Assembly (NCBI GenBank): GCA_964617715.1
Contig: CAZTZN010000044.1
Location: 1 to 27,922, forward strand
DNA: 27,922 nucleotides
Direction: 5' to 3'
From: JALGVA01 sp964617715
GTDB lineage: Bacteria; Armatimonadota; Zipacnadia; Zipacnadales; UBA5352
Below are positions 1 through 7,326 of the stretch, one piece after another. Below the pieces are notes generated by a model. That model saw only the letters and a program-made list of their open reading frames with translations, was not told the origin of the DNA and made no database searches. Made by a program: the position numbers and the translations under genes. Numbering within the stretch: the stretch's first letter is position 1; each line of letters begins with the position of its first letter.

Positions 1-82
1 CCGACTGCCAGACCGCCTCTTCGGCGTTGGCGGCCAGGGCCTTGCACTTGGGGCAGCCGGTGCCCAGTATCTGCAACTTCAC
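1..82 (-). CDS. thioredoxin-like small redox protein (3' part cut by window edge)
   Basis: Only the first 27 codons are inside the window. The protein opens VKLQILGTGCPKCKALAANA, which has a CPKC redox motif right after the first beta strand. This is the pattern of the small thioredoxin-fold family often annotated as redox-active disulfide protein 2. The start is GTG at 82, preceded by a good AGAGGAGGT ribosome site about 8 bases upstream. It is the third gene of the arsR-permease operon, 25 bases after the permease stop. Small CxxC thioredoxin-like proteins are common partners of COG0701 permeases; a role in reducing the substrate or the permease cysteines is inference. The rest of the protein lies outside the window. 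Confidence 0.8.
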   Translation of the reverse strand, partial: MKLQILGTGCPKCKALAANAEEAVWQS

Positions 83-107
83 GGCGGCTACCTCCTCTGG
101 TCTGCGT

Positions 108-1283
108 TCAGAACAGACTTCCGTAGATGAGCCCAGTGATGGTGGACAGCACGACGATGATCGCGACGAACACGGCGGTCTTGCGCGTCCCCAGCACGCT
201 GCGGATCACCAGCATGTTGGGCAGCGACAGCGCCGGTCCGGCCAGCAGCAGCGTCAGCGCGGGGCCCTTGCCCATGCCGCTGCCGAGCAGGGACTGCAGG
301 ATCGGCACCTCGGTCAGCGTGGCGAAGTACATGAAGGCCCCGACGACCGCCGCCCCCAGGTTCGCCCAGACCGAGTTGCCGCCCACCACCCGCGCGACCC
401 AGGTGTTGGGGATGATCCCGTTGTCGGTCCCGGGCATCCCCAGCAGGAAGCCCGCGGCCAGCACGCCCGCGAACAGAAGCGGCATGATCTGCAGCACGAA
501 GCTGTTGGTCGCCTGGAGCCACTCGCTAATTTGCTCGGAGGTGAACCAGCGCCACAGCATGATCGCCAGGGCGCCCAGCAGGGGCATCACGATGAACCAC
601 TTGACCTCGTAGACCGCCCACCACAGACCGGTCTGCTCCTCGGGCCTGGCCCACGCTGCGAAGATGAGGATCAGCACCATGACACCCACGTAGGAGGCCA
701 TCCTGGGCAGCGGCAGGGCCTGCTCCTGCGTGGCGTTCGCATCGAAGCCCGCCGACTCGGCCGCCCGCTCCTGCTCGGACTCGTGGAAGAAGTACGACAT
801 CAGCAACCCGGTCAAGACCGCGAAGATGACCGCGCCGATGGCTCGCGCCAGCCCCAGCTCAAGGCCCAGCACGCGCGCGGTGAGAATGATCGCGAGGATG
901 TTGATGGCCGGGCCCGAGTACAGAAAGCAGCAGGCCGGGCCGATGCCCGCGCCGCGCTTGTAGATCCCCGCAAACAGCGGCAGCACGGTGCACGAGCACA
1001 CTGCGAGGATGATGCCCGAGACCGACGAGACGCCGTAGGAGAGGACGCGATTGGCCCTGGGGCCGAAGTACTTCATGACCGCTGCCTGGCTGATGAAGAC
1101 GGCGATGGCGCCTGCGATGAAGAAGGCCGGGACCAGGCAGAACAGCACATGCTTCTGCGCGTAGTCCTGCAGCATCACGAAGGTGTCCTCGATGGCGCTT
1201 TGCACGCGCGGATGCTGCAGGGGGATGAAGTACGCGACCAGGAACACGACGGTGATCAACAGCAGCTTGGCTCGATCCGACAT
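108..1283 (-). CDS. ArsP/YraQ-type permease (COG0701, DUF318 family)
   Basis: Polytopic inner-membrane permease of about 391 residues, the usual family size. The N-terminal half carries the family signature AVCSCTVLPLFAGIYKRGAG followed by a GPACCFLYSGPAINI stretch. The C-terminal half carries a related block with GSGMGKGPALTLLLAGPALS, consistent with the internal duplication of these permeases. A charged cytoplasmic linker (HESEQERAAES region) separates the halves. Some family members (ArsP) export trivalent organoarsenicals; others are uncharacterised, so the substrate here is not proven. The ATG at 1283 has AGGTGGA 10 bases upstream. An in-frame GTG at 1298 is possible, but its purine-rich site abuts the codon. 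It lies between an ArsR-type regulator (56 bases upstream) and a CPKC thioredoxin-like gene, which supports a metalloid-responsive efflux operon. Confidence 0.88.
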   Translation of the reverse strand: MSDRAKLLLITVVFLVAYFIPLQHPRVQSAIEDTFVMLQDYAQKHVLFCLVPAFFIAGAIAVFISQAAVMKYFGPRANRVLSYGVSSVSGIILAVCSCTVLPLFAGIYKRGAGIGPACCFLYSGPAINILAIILTARVLGLELGLARAIGAVIFAVLTGLLMSYFFHESEQERAAESAGFDANATQEQALPLPRMASYVGVMVLILIFAAWARPEEQTGLWWAVYEVKWFIVMPLLGALAIMLWRWFTSEQISEWLQATNSFVLQIMPLLFAGVLAAGFLLGMPGTDNGIIPNTWVARVVGGNSVWANLGAAVVGAFMYFATLTEVPILQSLLGSGMGKGPALTLLLAGPALSLPNMLVIRSVLGTRKTAVFVAIIVVLSTITGLIYGSLF

Positions 1284-1338
1284 CCAGGCGTCGTCCACCT
1301 TCCAGGCGTGCGCACGTGTACCGCGCCCGCTTCAATAC

Positions 1339-1686
1339 TTACGCGGCGGTGCCGCTGTCCGCGGCGGCTTCCGCCAACTCAACGGTCTGCGCCATCCGCT
1401 CGGCCTCCGACCGCGTCACCGCGTCGAGGCAGGGGAACATGCGCATCACACATGGACAGGTGAGATGATAGAAGACCTGATTGCCATCTCGGCGGGCGTT
1501 CACTATGCCCGCATTCCTCATCTGCGCGAGGTGCCGCGACACCGTGGGCATGCTCGAGCCCACGACCTCCTGCAGCTCGCACACGCACCGCTCGCCATCG
1601 GCCAGCGCGTCGAGCATCATCAGCCTCGACGGGTGCGCCAGCGCCTTCATGACCTCGGCTCTACGTTGATAGACCTCTGTCGCCAG
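1339..1686 (-). CDS. arsR: ArsR/SmtB-family metalloid-responsive repressor
   Basis: Winged-helix repressor of about 115 residues. It has the typical KALAHPSRLMMLDAL first helix, then ERCVCEL (Cys34 and Cys36), which matches the classical As(III)-binding region of ArsR, and a recognition helix SSMPTVSRHLAQMRNAG. A wing segment RRDGNQVFYHL follows, then a second cysteine cluster CPC...C (77, 79, 86). The first ATG is at 1650, but the reading frame upstream encodes ATEVYQRRAEV, the usual ArsR lead-in helix. The only plausible start for it is CTG at 1686, with GGAGG exactly 8 bases upstream; the ATG has only a GAGG two bases away. I therefore extend it to the CTG, moderately sure. If the ATG is used the protein has 103 residues. 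It heads the operon and very likely represses it through the palindrome at 1743-1764. Confidence 0.85.
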   Translation of the reverse strand: MATEVYQRRAEVMKALAHPSRLMMLDALADGERCVCELQEVVGSSMPTVSRHLAQMRNAGIVNARRDGNQVFYHLTCPCVMRMFPCLDAVTRSEAERMAQTVELAEAAADSGTAA

Positions 1687-1742
1687 TGTTCTCGCCTCCG
1701 CAAACCTGTTGCGTGCCGGACCTCCGTCTTTGCACGCTGCGC

Positions 1743-1764
1743 ATATTAGCCAAGTCGCTAATAT
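1743..1764. promoter_or_regulatory. ArsR-type operator palindrome
   Basis: Perfect 8-bp inverted repeat, ATATTAGC (1743-1750) and GCTAATAT (1757-1764), with a 6-base spacer. It covers the -10 box and most of the promoter spacer. AT-rich palindromes placed this way are classic ArsR/SmtB operators, so binding by the downstream repressor would block RNA polymerase. Binding itself is inferred. Confidence 0.8.
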
Positions 1765-1771
1765 CTGTCAA
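1743..1771 (-). promoter_or_regulatory. sigma70-type promoter of the arsR operon
   Basis: On the minus strand a perfect -35 TTGACA (1771-1766) is followed by a 17-base spacer and a -10 TAATAT (1748-1743). This gives a start near 1735 and a leader of about 50 bases before the arsR ribosome site. It is the best promoter match I see in the window. Confidence 0.85.
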
Positions 1772-1822
1772 GGGTGGAGCACTTCGGGTTTGCGGAGGCC
1801 TGCGTCGGCCGATGACGAACAA

Positions 1823-1844
1823 GCATCGGTCGCATGACCAATGC
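1823..1844. repeat. imperfect inverted repeat upstream of the MFS gene
   Basis: GCATCGGTC (1823-1831) and GACCAATGC (1836-1844) pair in 8 of 9 positions around a 4-base loop. It lies about 65 bases before the MFS start, in the gap shared with the arsR promoter. It could be an operator or a leader hairpin; nothing in the sequence decides. Confidence 0.35.
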
Positions 1845-1909
1845 TGCAGTTCATCGTGACGGGGAGTCTTCGCACCGTGGGTGATGACCGGCGCCGGCAC
1901 GGGCGTGAG

Positions 1910-3262
1910 ATGCTCGTGCCGCTCAACGTTCGTACGTATCGTATCGCTATCGTCAACGGCATTATCTCCATGGCGGCCATCCGCCTCGCGGATGAGTCCA
2001 CGATCCTGCCTCTGCTGGTGCACAAGCTGTCCGGCGCGGCGTGGGTGGTCGGACTGACCCTGGGCGCGTGTACGGTCGCGCGCGCAGTCATGCAGATCGT
2101 GATCTCCCGGCGCATGGATGCGCTGGAATACAAGTTGCCCGACTACGTTGCATCGGCGTGGTTCCGAGGGGTTTTCGGGTTCCTCACCGCCGCGGTGCTG
2201 TGGTACGCGCGGCTGCTGCCCGGCGCGCTGGTCGTAGCCACCGTCGCATTTGCGTCGGCGGCGCGTGCCGCCGGTGGGGCATGGGGAATGCTCGGCTTCA
2301 CCGACGTCCTCGCCAAATCGGTGCCGACTACCAGGCGCGGCAGCCTGTGGATGTGGCGCCGCATGCTCGGGCTGGGCCTCGCCCTCGTGGTTGTCGCCCC
2401 CTTCGTCAGGTACATGATCGGTCCCGCGGGCCCGTACCCCTTTCCGCAGAACTACGCGCTATTGTTCTTCATCGGCACGAGCGGCTTCGTCATCGCCTGG
2501 ATCCTGTTCTCGCGCGTCCACGAGCCGCCGTCGCGTCCATCGAGCCGCACTCTGGGCATGGGTATGCATCTCGCCCGGGGGTGGCGGATCGTGCATCGCG
2601 ACCGGCCCTACCGGCGGCTGATACGCGCTCGCCTGCTGCTGGGCCTGGCGGCAGGCATCCGACCGTTTTTCGTCGTCTTCGGTTCCAAGGTGTGGGGGCT
2701 CAGCGATCAGGCGGCCGCGACCTTTCTCGCCCTGCAGCTCGGTGCTGAGATCATCGGTTCGGTTGTCTCCGGGCGCATGTCGGATCGCTACGGCAATCGC
2801 CGCGTGGTCGTCGGTGCCGCCATCACCCTCTCCGCCGCGGCGGCGCTTGCAGTGCTGGCATCATTCGGCCACTGGCCCTCCGCACCAACCGTCGCCGACG
2901 GCCGGCTCGACCCGCGCATGGTGGTGCTGGGCGCCGCCTTCGTCTTCAGTGGGCTGTTCATGACCGGCCACGTCATCGGGACCCTCAACTACATGATGGA
3001 TATCGCGCCCGGGCGCCTGCGACCGTCCTACCAGGCCTTTGCCAGCGCCTTCACCGTTCCGCTGGCAGTCGCGCCGTTGGTCTACGGCTGGGCGGCTGAT
3101 ACCGTCGGCTTCAAAGTCGTGTTCGTCGCCGGGCTGGTGCTGGCGCTTGCCGCCCTGGTCTTCGCCGGCAAGTTGCCTGAGCCGCGCGACGACCTCGCGG
3201 AGGGCGAGCTGGAGCGATTCCGGGAACCCCCGACCGCGCCTGATGAAGCTCCGGGGCAGTGA
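1910..3262 (+). CDS. major facilitator superfamily transporter
   Basis: About 450 residues, the normal MFS length, with roughly 12 hydrophobic segments in two halves. The N-terminal half opens MLVPLNVRTYRIAIVNGIIS and has a TLGACTVARAVMQIVISRRMD loop in the place of the MFS loop 2-3 motif. The C-terminal half has a clear loop 8-9-like motif, VSGRMSDRYGNRRVVVGAAI, which is characteristic of the superfamily. The tail is short, acidic and cytoplasmic. The frame is open from an ATG at 1841, but the peptide before 1910 is Arg-rich and unlike an MFS N-terminus, so I choose 1910; its ribosome site is weak. It is divergent from the arsR operon. The substrate cannot be read from sequence, and a link to metalloid efflux is only positional. 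Confidence 0.82.
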   Translation: MLVPLNVRTYRIAIVNGIISMAAIRLADESTILPLLVHKLSGAAWVVGLTLGACTVARAVMQIVISRRMDALEYKLPDYVASAWFRGVFGFLTAAVLWYARLLPGALVVATVAFASAARAAGGAWGMLGFTDVLAKSVPTTRRGSLWMWRRMLGLGLALVVVAPFVRYMIGPAGPYPFPQNYALLFFIGTSGFVIAWILFSRVHEPPSRPSSRTLGMGMHLARGWRIVHRDRPYRRLIRARLLLGLAAGIRPFFVVFGSKVWGLSDQAAATFLALQLGAEIIGSVVSGRMSDRYGNRRVVVGAAITLSAAAALAVLASFGHWPSAPTVADGRLDPRMVVLGAAFVFSGLFMTGHVIGTLNYMMDIAPGRLRPSYQAFASAFTVPLAVAPLVYGWAADTVGFKVVFVAGLVLALAALVFAGKLPEPRDDLAEGELERFREPPTAPDEAPGQ

Positions 3263-3346
3263 GGCGTCTTCGCCTCGGCGACGAAGGTAGATCGTGGGGC
3301 CGCCGGGAAGCCTGCGGCAGGTGATCCGCCGGGGAGAGTGAAGGTC

Positions 3347-5224
3347 ATGACCCTGCGCGTGTGCACGTTGACGGCGTTGCTGGCCGCTTCAGTGGTTGCC
3401 GGCCAGCAGTTGGAGCCCAACCTGGTGGTCAACGGTGACTTCGAGGGCGAGGGCGGCTGGAGCTTCAACGAGCAGCGCCACATCGTCGAGCTGCCCGACG
3501 CCCCCAGCGGCACGCACGTGCTGATGATGAAGTGCGATGAGGCGCAGTACTACTTCGCCATCGCCGGCCCGAACGTAGCCATCGAGCCCCGGACCCTCTA
3601 TCGCATCACGCTCAAGATCCGCCGCGAGACGGGCGCCGGCGCCCTGCGGGTCGGCGGCGGATTCATTGACGCTGAGGGCACCGGGCTGAGGCGTGGCGAC
3701 TGGGCGCTGGGGGCCTACCCCATCAGCCTGCAGACCGGTGAGGGACGCGGCGGGTGGCAGGAGTACACGGGTGACTTCATCACTAACCGCACCGACGCCG
3801 CCGGCCTCGCCTTCCGCATCATCCTCAAGAACGGCGTGGACACCATCTACGTTGATGACGTCTCTGTTCGCCGCGTTGAGCGCCCGCAGGCGCCACGGCT
3901 CGAACTCCCCGATGACATCATCTGGCCCGGCACTCCAGGGGGACCGCACGTCATGCGCATCGAGGATGTCCTCGACGAGCAGGCGGAGCTGGTGACGATC
4001 ATCACCACCGGTGCCAAGATCCAGGTGCCCATGACCGGCGACCGTATCCTGGTGCGCCAACGCATTCCCCAGGAGCGCGACCTGGTGCGCTTTGACTTCG
4101 ATCCGCCCCTGGGCGAGATGCACGTGCTGGAGTGGACCACCGACGCTTACGTCCTGGGCAACGACGAGGTCGCGTTCAGTGTCAATGCCGACGGACTGAT
4201 CGCCCTGGGCACCAACCGCCCGATGACCATCACCGCGACCTCGTACATCGCGCCCGAGCACTACGTGGTGATGAGCGACAACCTGCTGGCCATCGACGAG
4301 CTGGGGGGCTTCTGCATCTATCCTGAACAGCGCCTCCAGTACGACACTGAGCCCTCGATCTTCACGCAGCTCCCCGAGGACACCTCGGAGGCCGGCTGGA
4401 CCGCGACGCTGGCGACGGGAGCGCGCAAGCTCGTCGCGCTGGGGGTCTTCCCGCCGCGCCCCTTCCCATGGGCGCAGTCGTTCCAGACGCGCATCGCACA
4501 CTCCAACCGTTATCCCGCCGATGAGCAGATCCGCTGGATGGCGCAGTACTGCAACGTGCTGGTGCTGCACCAGGGCATCTACACCGGGGGTCTGAGCAGC
4601 GGCCCCTACATCATCGAGGACGATGCCGAGTACGCGCGGGTAATCGCCACCGCGCACGCCGCGGGCATGCAGGTGCTTCCGTACTTCAACCCGGGCGCCT
4701 ACACCGACAGGGACCTCGACCACCAGATCGCGCTGCTGCGTGCTCACCGGGACCGCTACGGCACCGACGGCTTCTACTTCGACGGCCTCGGGCGCGGTGA
4801 GGAGTGGCCGTGGTCCTACGAGTTCATTCACACCGTGCGCGCGATGGTGGGCGATGCGGTGATCTACACCCACTGCACGCTCAATCCGCCCATCAACGCG
4901 ACCACGATCTACTGCCCGTTCATCGATACCTGGTCGGATTTCCTGTTGCGTGGCGAGGGGCAGACGATCAGCGGCCCGGATGATCCCTACCTGCGCTACG
5001 TGGTGGGCACCTTCAACATCAGCAACGCCATCGCCACGCTCAAGGGCGACAGGATGGAGGGCGCCGACGAGCGGCAGCAGCTTCAGGTGATGCTTGACCT
5101 CAACGGCCGCGCGCGCTGGCCCTATCCGGGGATCAACGCCGAGCGCGACGCCCTGTTCACCAACTGGTACTTCCCGACCCTCGACGAGATGGAGGCCGCG
5201 TGGCGCGCCCAACATGCGAGGTAG
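3347..5224 (+). CDS. secreted carbohydrate-active-like protein (CBM-like N-terminus, TIM-barrel-like C-terminus)
   Basis: About 625 residues with a signal peptide (TLRVCTLTALLAASVVAGQQ). The mature protein starts NLVVNGDFEGEGGWSF and runs to TIYVDDVSVRRVE, the hallmark layout of a CBM4/9-like jelly roll of about 150 residues. A beta-rich middle region follows. The C-terminal part contains AHAAGMQVLPYFNPGAYTD, then YGTDGFYFDGLGRGEEW, the alternating strand/acidic-residue pattern of glycoside hydrolase (beta/alpha)8 barrels; the Asp of FYFDG is a candidate catalytic residue. I cannot name the family. The ATG at 3347 has GGGGAG 10 bases upstream; a GTG at 3338 in the same frame abuts that site. 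It follows the MFS gene by 84 bases on the same strand and converges on the DUF3604 gene. Confidence 0.72.
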   Translation: MTLRVCTLTALLAASVVAGQQLEPNLVVNGDFEGEGGWSFNEQRHIVELPDAPSGTHVLMMKCDEAQYYFAIAGPNVAIEPRTLYRITLKIRRETGAGALRVGGGFIDAEGTGLRRGDWALGAYPISLQTGEGRGGWQEYTGDFITNRTDAAGLAFRIILKNGVDTIYVDDVSVRRVERPQAPRLELPDDIIWPGTPGGPHVMRIEDVLDEQAELVTIITTGAKIQVPMTGDRILVRQRIPQERDLVRFDFDPPLGEMHVLEWTTDAYVLGNDEVAFSVNADGLIALGTNRPMTITATSYIAPEHYVVMSDNLLAIDELGGFCIYPEQRLQYDTEPSIFTQLPEDTSEAGWTATLATGARKLVALGVFPPRPFPWAQSFQTRIAHSNRYPADEQIRWMAQYCNVLVLHQGIYTGGLSSGPYIIEDDAEYARVIATAHAAGMQVLPYFNPGAYTDRDLDHQIALLRAHRDRYGTDGFYFDGLGRGEEWPWSYEFIHTVRAMVGDAVIYTHCTLNPPINATTIYCPFIDTWSDFLLRGEGQTISGPDDPYLRYVVGTFNISNAIATLKGDRMEGADERQQLQVMLDLNGRARWPYPGINAERDALFTNWYFPTLDEMEAAWRAQHAR

Positions 5225-5225
5225 G

Positions 5226-5302
5226 GGAGAGCACCGGTCGTCGAACAGATGTTTCACGTGAAACATCGTGGCCCCGGCCAAGCCCAGGGGCGGGTGCTCT
5301 CC
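5226..5302. repeat. 10-bp inverted repeat framing the parS site
   Basis: GGAGAGCACC (5226-5235) and GGTGCTCTCC (5293-5302) are perfect reverse complements 57 bases apart, filling almost all of the gap between two convergent genes. The loop contains the parS palindrome and a smaller GCCCC/GGGGC pairing. It may act as a two-way terminator or may be structural; neither arm has a T-tract. Confidence 0.55.
5248..5267. other. parS: parS centromere-like site (ParB binding)
   Basis: The 20-bp perfect palindrome GATGTTTCACGTGAAACATC contains TGTTTCACGTGAAACA at 5250-5265. This matches all 16 positions of the well-known chromosomal parS consensus (TGTTNCACGTGAAACA). It lies in the non-coding gap between two convergent genes, as expected for a functional site. 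No parA, parB, gidA/B or dnaA is seen in the window. Established knowledge: ParB/Spo0J loads here to form the partition complex, usually in the origin region. Confidence 0.88.
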
Positions 5303-5327
5303 GGCTCGTCCCGGTGTGCGGGGGTTA

Positions 5328-7112
5328 CTATGCCGGATCGACCCAGACCGGGCTCGACCACGCCATCTCGCCGTCGCTCTGATAGACGCGCACGTAGTAG
5401 AACGCCGGCTCTTCCGCGTCGGCGTCCTCGATCTTCAACGTCTGCGTCATGCCGCTGCACTCGATCGACGCCATCACCTCACCGCTGCGCACCAGCTCCA
5501 GTCGCTGCAGCGGCGCAGTGCCCGTCACCTGCGCCTCGATGATGCGTGGCCGTCCCGCAGGGGCGGTGATCTCGCTGCCCATCATCGCGCCATTGACGCG
5601 GAAGTCCAGCACGATCCGGGTGCCGGTGGTGGCGTAGCAGCGCCGGGCATACATGGCGTCCCAGACACTCGCGCGCGTAAGCTGCTCAGCCAGCACCGCT
5701 ATGAAGCCACTGCCCAGGCGGTGCTGCAGGTGCGGCTGGCGCCACGACCAGTTGGCGTTGCCGGGGTTGCCGTCGTGGCCGTCGCTGGAGGCCATCATGC
5801 CCAGGCGATGGCCCATCACCAGCGCGTCCAGTGCCCCCAGACCCTCCAGCCGGTCCGCCGCCTGCCCGGGGAAGGGCGCGCCGAAGTACTCCGAGTTGCC
5901 CCAGGTCGAGTACACCTCGACCAGGCGGTCGAACTCCCGGTCCATGTACGACCAGTCCACGGGGAAGAAGCCCACGCTGGGATGGTGGGCGATGGTCAGG
6001 GCGCGCGCGCCGCACTCGCGCAATGACGCCCACAGTTGCGCCGGCGATCGGCAGTCATCCGAGATGGCGTTGTGGCCTGGGCCGGGGTTGTTGTCGAAGT
6101 AGGGCCAGCCGGTGTCCCGATAGTACACATTGCGGTGCCCGAACTTGGCGGAGGTCCACTCGTAGCAGGGAATGACCACGTAGCGACCGTCCTCGTTCCA
6201 CTCGTCCGTCTGCGCCATGCGCTCGTTCCAGTCGTCTTGATCGCGGATCTGCCAGTCGTGGTCGGCGATGCCGATAAAGTCCAGGCCGGCGACATCGCGC
6301 CCGTAAAGGAGATTCTCCTCGATCGTGCCCGTGCCGCAACTGCGCCCCGATCCATGCTCCTCGCCGCTGTGCGCGTGCAGGTCTCCGAAGTATACGTTCC
6401 AGTCTCCGACACATGGCGGCGTGGGCCCGGCGATGGCGCTCTCAACCGCGGCGTCGATGCCGCACTTGAAGATCGGGCGCGCGAACATGTCCACGTCGAT
6501 CTTCGCCCAGCGCGTGGAGGGCTGGCGGTTGACCGGCACGATGTCGATGCGCGTAGGCTGTCCCTCGGCGAGCATGCGCTTGGGCACACGCAGGGCCATG
6601 ATGCCGAAGGTCGCGGCGCTCTCTTCAGTGATATGCGCGTCGAGCTTCATCGGCGCGAACCCGGGAGCCCACTCGCGGCGGCGCACGTCATACGCCAGAC
6701 GCACCTCGCCCCTCTGCCACACGCGGCTCTCCTTGGTGACGCAAAAGGAGACGAGATCGGTGCTGACGCCCGGCGGCACGTTGAGTCGAACATCGAAGCG
6801 CCCCGATGGCTGAGGCAGCATTGACCCCATTCCGGTGCCCGCGGCGAAGATGAAGATCACAGAATCGGCACCGGTCGCCGCGGGGACCGGCTCGGTCCAG
6901 ATCTGCAGGTGGTGGCGGCCGTCCTGGTGCACGTAGTAGGCGCTGCGCGCATCGGTGAACGACGCCACCCGCTCGCGCTCCCGGTGGGCGCGCCCCCACT
7001 CGGAGATCTCGCCGAATCCGGCCACGAGGTCGGCCCTGTGCCGCTTCAGCACCTCGTCGCGGATTTCGTCAGCGGTGCGCCGGCCCTGTCCATCGCTCTT
7101 CATCTGCAGCAT
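5328..7112 (-). CDS. DUF3604 family protein (PHP-like metal-dependent hydrolase fold)
   Basis: About 594 residues. The first 235 form a beta-rich N-terminal region. From there the DUF3604 core shows GDLHAHS (243-249), ADHD (283-286), YEWT with GHRN (317-328), AHHP (375-378), EVYSTWGNSE (399-408) and SSDGHDGNPG (442-451). These His/Asp clusters resemble the metal ligands of PHP-type phosphoesterases. A C-terminal beta domain of about 120 residues (TGTRIVLDF onward) completes the usual DUF3604 layout. The ATG at 7112 has AGGAGG 9 bases upstream; the ATG at 7130 would put that site inside the gene. No signal peptide is visible, so it is probably cytoplasmic, unlike many family members. The reaction is not established for the family. 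It is divergent from a small unknown gene and convergent with the secreted protein. Confidence 0.85.
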   Translation of the reverse strand: MLQMKSDGQGRRTADEIRDEVLKRHRADLVAGFGEISEWGRAHRERERVASFTDARSAYYVHQDGRHHLQIWTEPVPAATGADSVIFIFAAGTGMGSMLPQPSGRFDVRLNVPPGVSTDLVSFCVTKESRVWQRGEVRLAYDVRRREWAPGFAPMKLDAHITEESAATFGIMALRVPKRMLAEGQPTRIDIVPVNRQPSTRWAKIDVDMFARPIFKCGIDAAVESAIAGPTPPCVGDWNVYFGDLHAHSGEEHGSGRSCGTGTIEENLLYGRDVAGLDFIGIADHDWQIRDQDDWNERMAQTDEWNEDGRYVVIPCYEWTSAKFGHRNVYYRDTGWPYFDNNPGPGHNAISDDCRSPAQLWASLRECGARALTIAHHPSVGFFPVDWSYMDREFDRLVEVYSTWGNSEYFGAPFPGQAADRLEGLGALDALVMGHRLGMMASSDGHDGNPGNANWSWRQPHLQHRLGSGFIAVLAEQLTRASVWDAMYARRCYATTGTRIVLDFRVNGAMMGSEITAPAGRPRIIEAQVTGTAPLQRLELVRSGEVMASIECSGMTQTLKIEDADAEEPAFYYVRVYQSDGEMAWSSPVWVDPA

Positions 7113-7232
7113 GACGGTGAACCTCCTCATCTCTCGCAGCTTCAGTCAACATGTGCGCCGGCTTCGCCCGCGATCCCTCCTGACCGCGGTTGCCCCGGAG
7201 ACGGGCATCCCGTCCGTAAAAAATCGTTAAGG

Positions 7233-7264
7233 TTGGTTATCCGGTCCGCCCGACGGGGTATATT
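7233..7264 (+). promoter_or_regulatory. candidate promoter in the 7113-7326 divergent gap
   Basis: This gap has the only AT-rich patch for kilobases. TATATT (7259-7264) is a reasonable -10, about 60 bases before the small gene's ribosome site. The possible -35, TTGGTT (7233-7238), sits 20 bases away, which is too far for a strong sigma70 promoter. An earlier hairpin, GACGGG/CCCGTC (7200-7214), precedes a run of A. The gap must also hold the DUF3604 promoter, which I cannot place. Confidence 0.3.
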
Positions 7265-7326
7265 TATCATCGGGAAGGGTTGGCGCGCGAGGGGCGCCAC
7301 AGCCACAAGAAAGGGAGGTGTGGGGC

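Noticed and set aside
27..1463. Long plus-strand open frame opposite the permease and arsR
   Set aside because: His/Arg/Gln/Asp-rich composition typical of an antisense shadow in GC-rich DNA; the minus strand holds clear family members.
3389..5281. 630-codon minus-strand frame opposite the secreted CBM-like gene
   Set aside because: The plus strand has signal peptide, domain motifs and ribosome site; the antisense frame has none and runs over the parS site.
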